DNA from: JASTVH01 sp042862465
GTDB lineage: Bacteria > Pseudomonadota > Gammaproteobacteria > Pseudomonadales > Oleiphilaceae
Length of the DNA: 64,000 bases
Direction of reading: 5' to 3'
Assembly: GCA_042862465.1 (NCBI GenBank)
Contig: JASTVH010000009.1
Coordinates: 124,001 to 188,000, forward strand
Shown: one piece after another, positions 61,495 through 64,000 of the stretch
Numbering within the stretch: position 1 is the first letter of the stretch
Layout: each line of letters opens with the position of its first letter
Translations under genes and position numbers: made by a program
The notes under the pieces: model-generated
Databases searched by the model: none
What the model was told of the DNA's origin: nothing
What the model saw: the letters and a program-made list of their open reading frames with translations, nothing else

Positions 61495-61523
61495 AGATTA
61501 CGACGGATTGCCCGGCGAGGCAA
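61495..61523 (-). promoter_or_regulatory. rnpB promoter
   Basis: TTGCCT (61523-61518), a 17-base spacer and TAATCT (61500-61495) on the minus strand; seven bases after the -10 is the predicted first base of the RNA at 61487. The promoter sits in the 58-base gap after the rsmI stop. Confidence 0.7.
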
Positions 61524-61545
61524 TCCCCAAACCCATAACCGCCCC

Positions 61546-62427
61546 TTATTCGCCTTTCAGTGCCAGCGCTCTCTGATAGAGTTCATTTTTCGGCAGGCCG
61601 GTGACATCGGCCACAACCCGCGCCACTTTTTTCACCGGCAACTCCTGCAGCAACCGGACCAGCAGCCGCTCCACATCCAGATCAGCGGCGGCTTCCTCCC
61701 GATCCACCTCGGCACCCGCCACCAGCACGACGATTTCCCCGCGGCGCATGTCGGGATCGCCCTGCGCCCTTTCAGCCAGCTGCCCCAGAGCATCCACGTA
61801 TACGGTTTCGTAGCTTTTGGTCAGCTCCCTGGCAACAACGCCCTGACGATCCTCCCCGAACACCTCGGCCAGATTCTGCAGGCATCCGTCGATCCGATGG
61901 GGCGACTCGTAGAAGATGAGCGTGCGCGCTTCCTTGCGGAGCGAATCCAGCCGCCGCCTGCGCGCCCCCTCCTTTGATGGCAGGAACCCTTCAAACACAA
62001 AGCGATCCGTCGGCAGACCACCGACACTCAATGCGGCGATCGCGGCGCAGGCTCCCGGCGCGGTTGTAACCTTGAGCCCGCGGCGATGGGCTTCACGGAC
62101 AAGATGAAACCCGGGGTCGGAAATCAGGGGGGTACCCGCATCACTGACCAGAGCCACCACCTGCCCCTGGGCGACCCGATCCAGCAGCGAACCGCTTCGC
62201 GCCTCCTCGTTGAATTCGTGCAAGGCGGCCAGGGGCTTTTCCAGACCAAGGTGGTTCAGGAGTTTGCGGCTGTGCCGCGTGTCTTCGGCGGCAATCAGGT
62301 CCGCGGAAGCCAGCATTTGCTCCGCCCGGTGGGAAATATCCCCCAGATTGCCGATGGGCGTCGCGACAATAATCAGCGCTCCACCGAGCGAATCTCTACC
62401 TTCTGACTGCTGTGTCATGCCTGTCAC
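61546..62427 (-). CDS. rsmI: 16S rRNA (cytidine1402-2'-O)-methyltransferase
   Basis: Tetrapyrrole-methylase-fold enzyme (293 residues) methylating the ribose of C1402. Motifs are LIIVATPIGNLGDISHRA, AEDTRHSRKLLNHLG, VALVSDAGTPLISDPG and the TLIFYESPHRI block. Two start ATGs (62427, 62418) are possible. It diverges from lpoA across 147 bases, the usual yraL/yraM arrangement, and is followed on the same strand by rnpB. Confidence 0.96.
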   Translation of the reverse strand: MTGMTQQSEGRDSLGGALIIVATPIGNLGDISHRAEQMLASADLIAAEDTRHSRKLLNHLGLEKPLAALHEFNEEARSGSLLDRVAQGQVVALVSDAGTPLISDPGFHLVREAHRRGLKVTTAPGACAAIAALSVGGLPTDRFVFEGFLPSKEGARRRRLDSLRKEARTLIFYESPHRIDGCLQNLAEVFGEDRQGVVARELTKSYETVYVDALGQLAERAQGDPDMRRGEIVVLVAGAEVDREEAAADLDVERLLVRLLQELPVKKVARVVADVTGLPKNELYQRALALKGE

Positions 62428-62574
62428 TGCCTAACCTGTTAGAATCGATGCCTGTCTCATCCCGGGCGCGGCGCCATCATGCCCTGCCTGCCCGGTTTTC
62501 ACAACATGGCCCCGCGAACTCCCGTATCGCATCAGGGTCTTAAAGTACCACTCGAGGGTGAAGAAAGGACACAC

Positions 62575-64000
62575 ATGGATCGGACAGCATCCCGTTACCG
62601 ACTGATTTGGGTATTCCTGCTCGCGGCCATGATCACGGCCTGCCAGCAAACACCCTCCAAGCCCCCGGCGGCAGAGACACCACAGACACAATCGGCAGAG
62701 GAGCTGCTGGCGCAGGCAGCGAAGGCGGAGAACGTCAACGCGCGCAACCAGCTGTTGCTGCAGGCCGCCGATCGCCTGCAGGAGGCGGGCGAGAAGCAGC
62801 AGGCCCGGCAACTGCTGCTCCAGCTGCAATCCCAGCCCCTGAGCGGCGAGCTTCAGGACCAGTATCGACTGCTGGCACTGCGCGGTGCCGTCAATGCGGG
62901 CGATGCCAGCTGGGCCCAGAGCGTGACCCGCGATCTGCCGGTGGAACAGTTCCAACAGTATCCGCCGGAGCTACAACCGCGTGTCGCCGAACTCCAGCAA
63001 CAGGCTTTCGTGCTTTCCGGACGCTATCTGAAAGCCGCGGAAACCGCCCTGCAGACCCGCCAACTCCTGGGGTCGGAGGCGATCGGACAGGACCTGATCT
63101 GGCGCTGGCTGCAACGGGTACCGTTCGGCGAATTGGAAGAGCGCGCCCGCACCGCCTCAACCCCGGATCTCCAGGGCTGGCTGGAGCTGGCCCTGCAACT
63201 GCGGGCTGGGCCCATCACTCTGGAAGAACAAAGCGCGCTGATTCGCAATTGGCAGAAGAACTGGCCGGACCACCCTGCAGCCCGGCAACTCCCGGACGAA
63301 CTGGAGATGATTGCCAGCCTGCCGGACCGCCGCCCCGAGCGTGTGGTCCTTGCACTACCGCTGTCCGGGCCTCTTGGCGATGCCGGCAAGGCCGTGCGGG
63401 AAGGTTTCGTGGCGGCCTTTTACAAGGACCAGAAGCTGATCAAGCGTTCCACCGAAGTCGACATCGTCGATACCAATGAAGAGAGCTTCTCCAGCATCTA
63501 TGCCGAACAGCTGACGGAAAACCCGGATCTGGTCATAGGCCCCCTCAGCAAGACCGCCCTTGCCTCACTGGCCGACCAGGATCAGCTTCCCGTCCCCGTT
63601 CTGGCGCTTAATTATCTCGACGAGTCCGCGACCGCTCCGCAGAACCTGTTCCAGTTTGGTCTGTCGGCGGAAGATGAAGCCCGCCAGATTGCCCAACGCC
63701 TGGCTTGGGATGGCAAGCGACGCGTGGTCATGATCGCTCCCGAGGGCGGCTGGGGCGATCGGGTGGTCGACGCATTCCGCATCCAGGATGAGGAGCTGGG
63801 TGGACATCTGCTGGACACCGTTCGCTTTGGGCAAACCGACAGCCTGCGCACCGCTGTGTCAGACCTCTTTGGCATCCATCGTAGCCGCCAGCGGGCGATT
63901 CAGGTGGAGGAGACCATTGCCATGGATGTCAAATTCGAGCCGCGCCGGCGCCAGGATATCGATGCCGTCGTCATGATCGCCTCCCCCGAGCAGGCTCGCC
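62575..64000 (+). CDS. lpoA: penicillin-binding protein activator LpoA (partial, runs off window)
   Basis: Outer-membrane lipoprotein that activates PBP1A from outside. Translating from ATG 62575 (AAAGGA five bases upstream) gives 475 codons open to the window end. A signal peptide ends at Cys23 (MITACQQ), though the lipobox is weak. A helical TPR-like N-terminal region (about residues 40-240) precedes a periplasmic-binding-protein-like domain that begins at VVLALPLSGPLGDAGKAVREG and contains DLVIGPLSKTAL and VPVLALNYLDE. The family is about 600 residues or more, so roughly a fifth is missing. Context beside rsmI supports the call. Confidence 0.93.
   Translation, partial: MDRTASRYRLIWVFLLAAMITACQQTPSKPPAAETPQTQSAEELLAQAAKAENVNARNQLLLQAADRLQEAGEKQQARQLLLQLQSQPLSGELQDQYRLLALRGAVNAGDASWAQSVTRDLPVEQFQQYPPELQPRVAELQQQAFVLSGRYLKAAETALQTRQLLGSEAIGQDLIWRWLQRVPFGELEERARTASTPDLQGWLELALQLRAGPITLEEQSALIRNWQKNWPDHPAARQLPDELEMIASLPDRRPERVVLALPLSGPLGDAGKAVREGFVAAFYKDQKLIKRSTEVDIVDTNEESFSSIYAEQLTENPDLVIGPLSKTALASLADQDQLPVPVLALNYLDESATAPQNLFQFGLSAEDEARQIAQRLAWDGKRRVVMIAPEGGWGDRVVDAFRIQDEELGGHLLDTVRFGQTDSLRTAVSDLFGIHRSRQRAIQVEETIAMDVKFEPRRRQDIDAVVMIASPEQAR

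Overview
The window is about 62% G+C, densely coded and almost entirely housekeeping. It looks like part of a gammaproteobacterial chromosome. Supporting points are the complete gammaproteobacterial-style division/cell-wall (dcw) cluster, an rsmI-rnpB-mraZ junction, LpoA, Mpl, LpxC, a meso-diaminopimelate-type MurE, the rodA/mrdA/dacA/lipB block, and DciA in place of DnaC. A pyrophosphate-type phosphofructokinase and a D-amino-acid transaminase gene beside dacA would fit a halophilic or alkaliphilic Ectothiorhodospiraceae/Halomonas-like lineage. That placement is inference; no 16S rRNA gene is present.

Layout. (1) 1-4770: partial mpl (muropeptide recycling) diverging from a PPi-type phosphofructokinase, a 60-residue orphan, glutaredoxin and an ABC1/UbiB-family kinase. 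(2) 4880-15979, all minus: proA, nadD, rsfS, rlmH, mrdA, rodA, mltB, rlpA, dacA, a D-amino-acid transaminase, ybeD and lipB, i.e. the rod-shape/elongasome block. (3) 16291-19720, plus: two overlapping membrane proteins with degenerate GGDEF domains followed by a DedA-PAP2 fusion; this is the least ordinary locus here. (4) 19725-31524: LON-like protein, DUF454 protein, cNMP-HDOD protein, ilvD, upp-uraA, thyA-folA, lgt, a TSUP transporter, a TANGO2-family protein and xseB-ispA. (5) 31589-38169: dxs, ribA, moaC-moaA, a Nudix-ThiE fusion and argJ. (6) 38171-60734: secA, an M23 peptidase, dciA (the only plus-strand gene of this part) and the dcw cluster mraZ-rsmH-ftsL-ftsI-murE-murF-mraY-murD-ftsW-murG-murC-ddlB-ftsQ-ftsA-ftsZ-lpxC. 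(7) 60735-64000: mra promoter and MraZ operator array, rnpB, rsmI, and the start of lpoA.

The genes converge on the envelope: precursor synthesis (mur, mraY, ddl), polymerisation (ftsW/ftsI, rodA/mrdA, lpoA for PBP1A), trimming and recycling (dacA, mltB, rlpA, M23, mpl), isoprenoid carrier supply (ispA, dxs), carrier or lipid-phosphate handling (DedA-PAP2), and lipoprotein and LPS steps (lgt, lpxC). Non-coding features are an RNase P RNA with a readable promoter, a phased GTGG operator array upstream of mraZ, and several dispersed intergenic repeats. I found no tRNA, rRNA, CRISPR array, transposase, prophage or defence gene.
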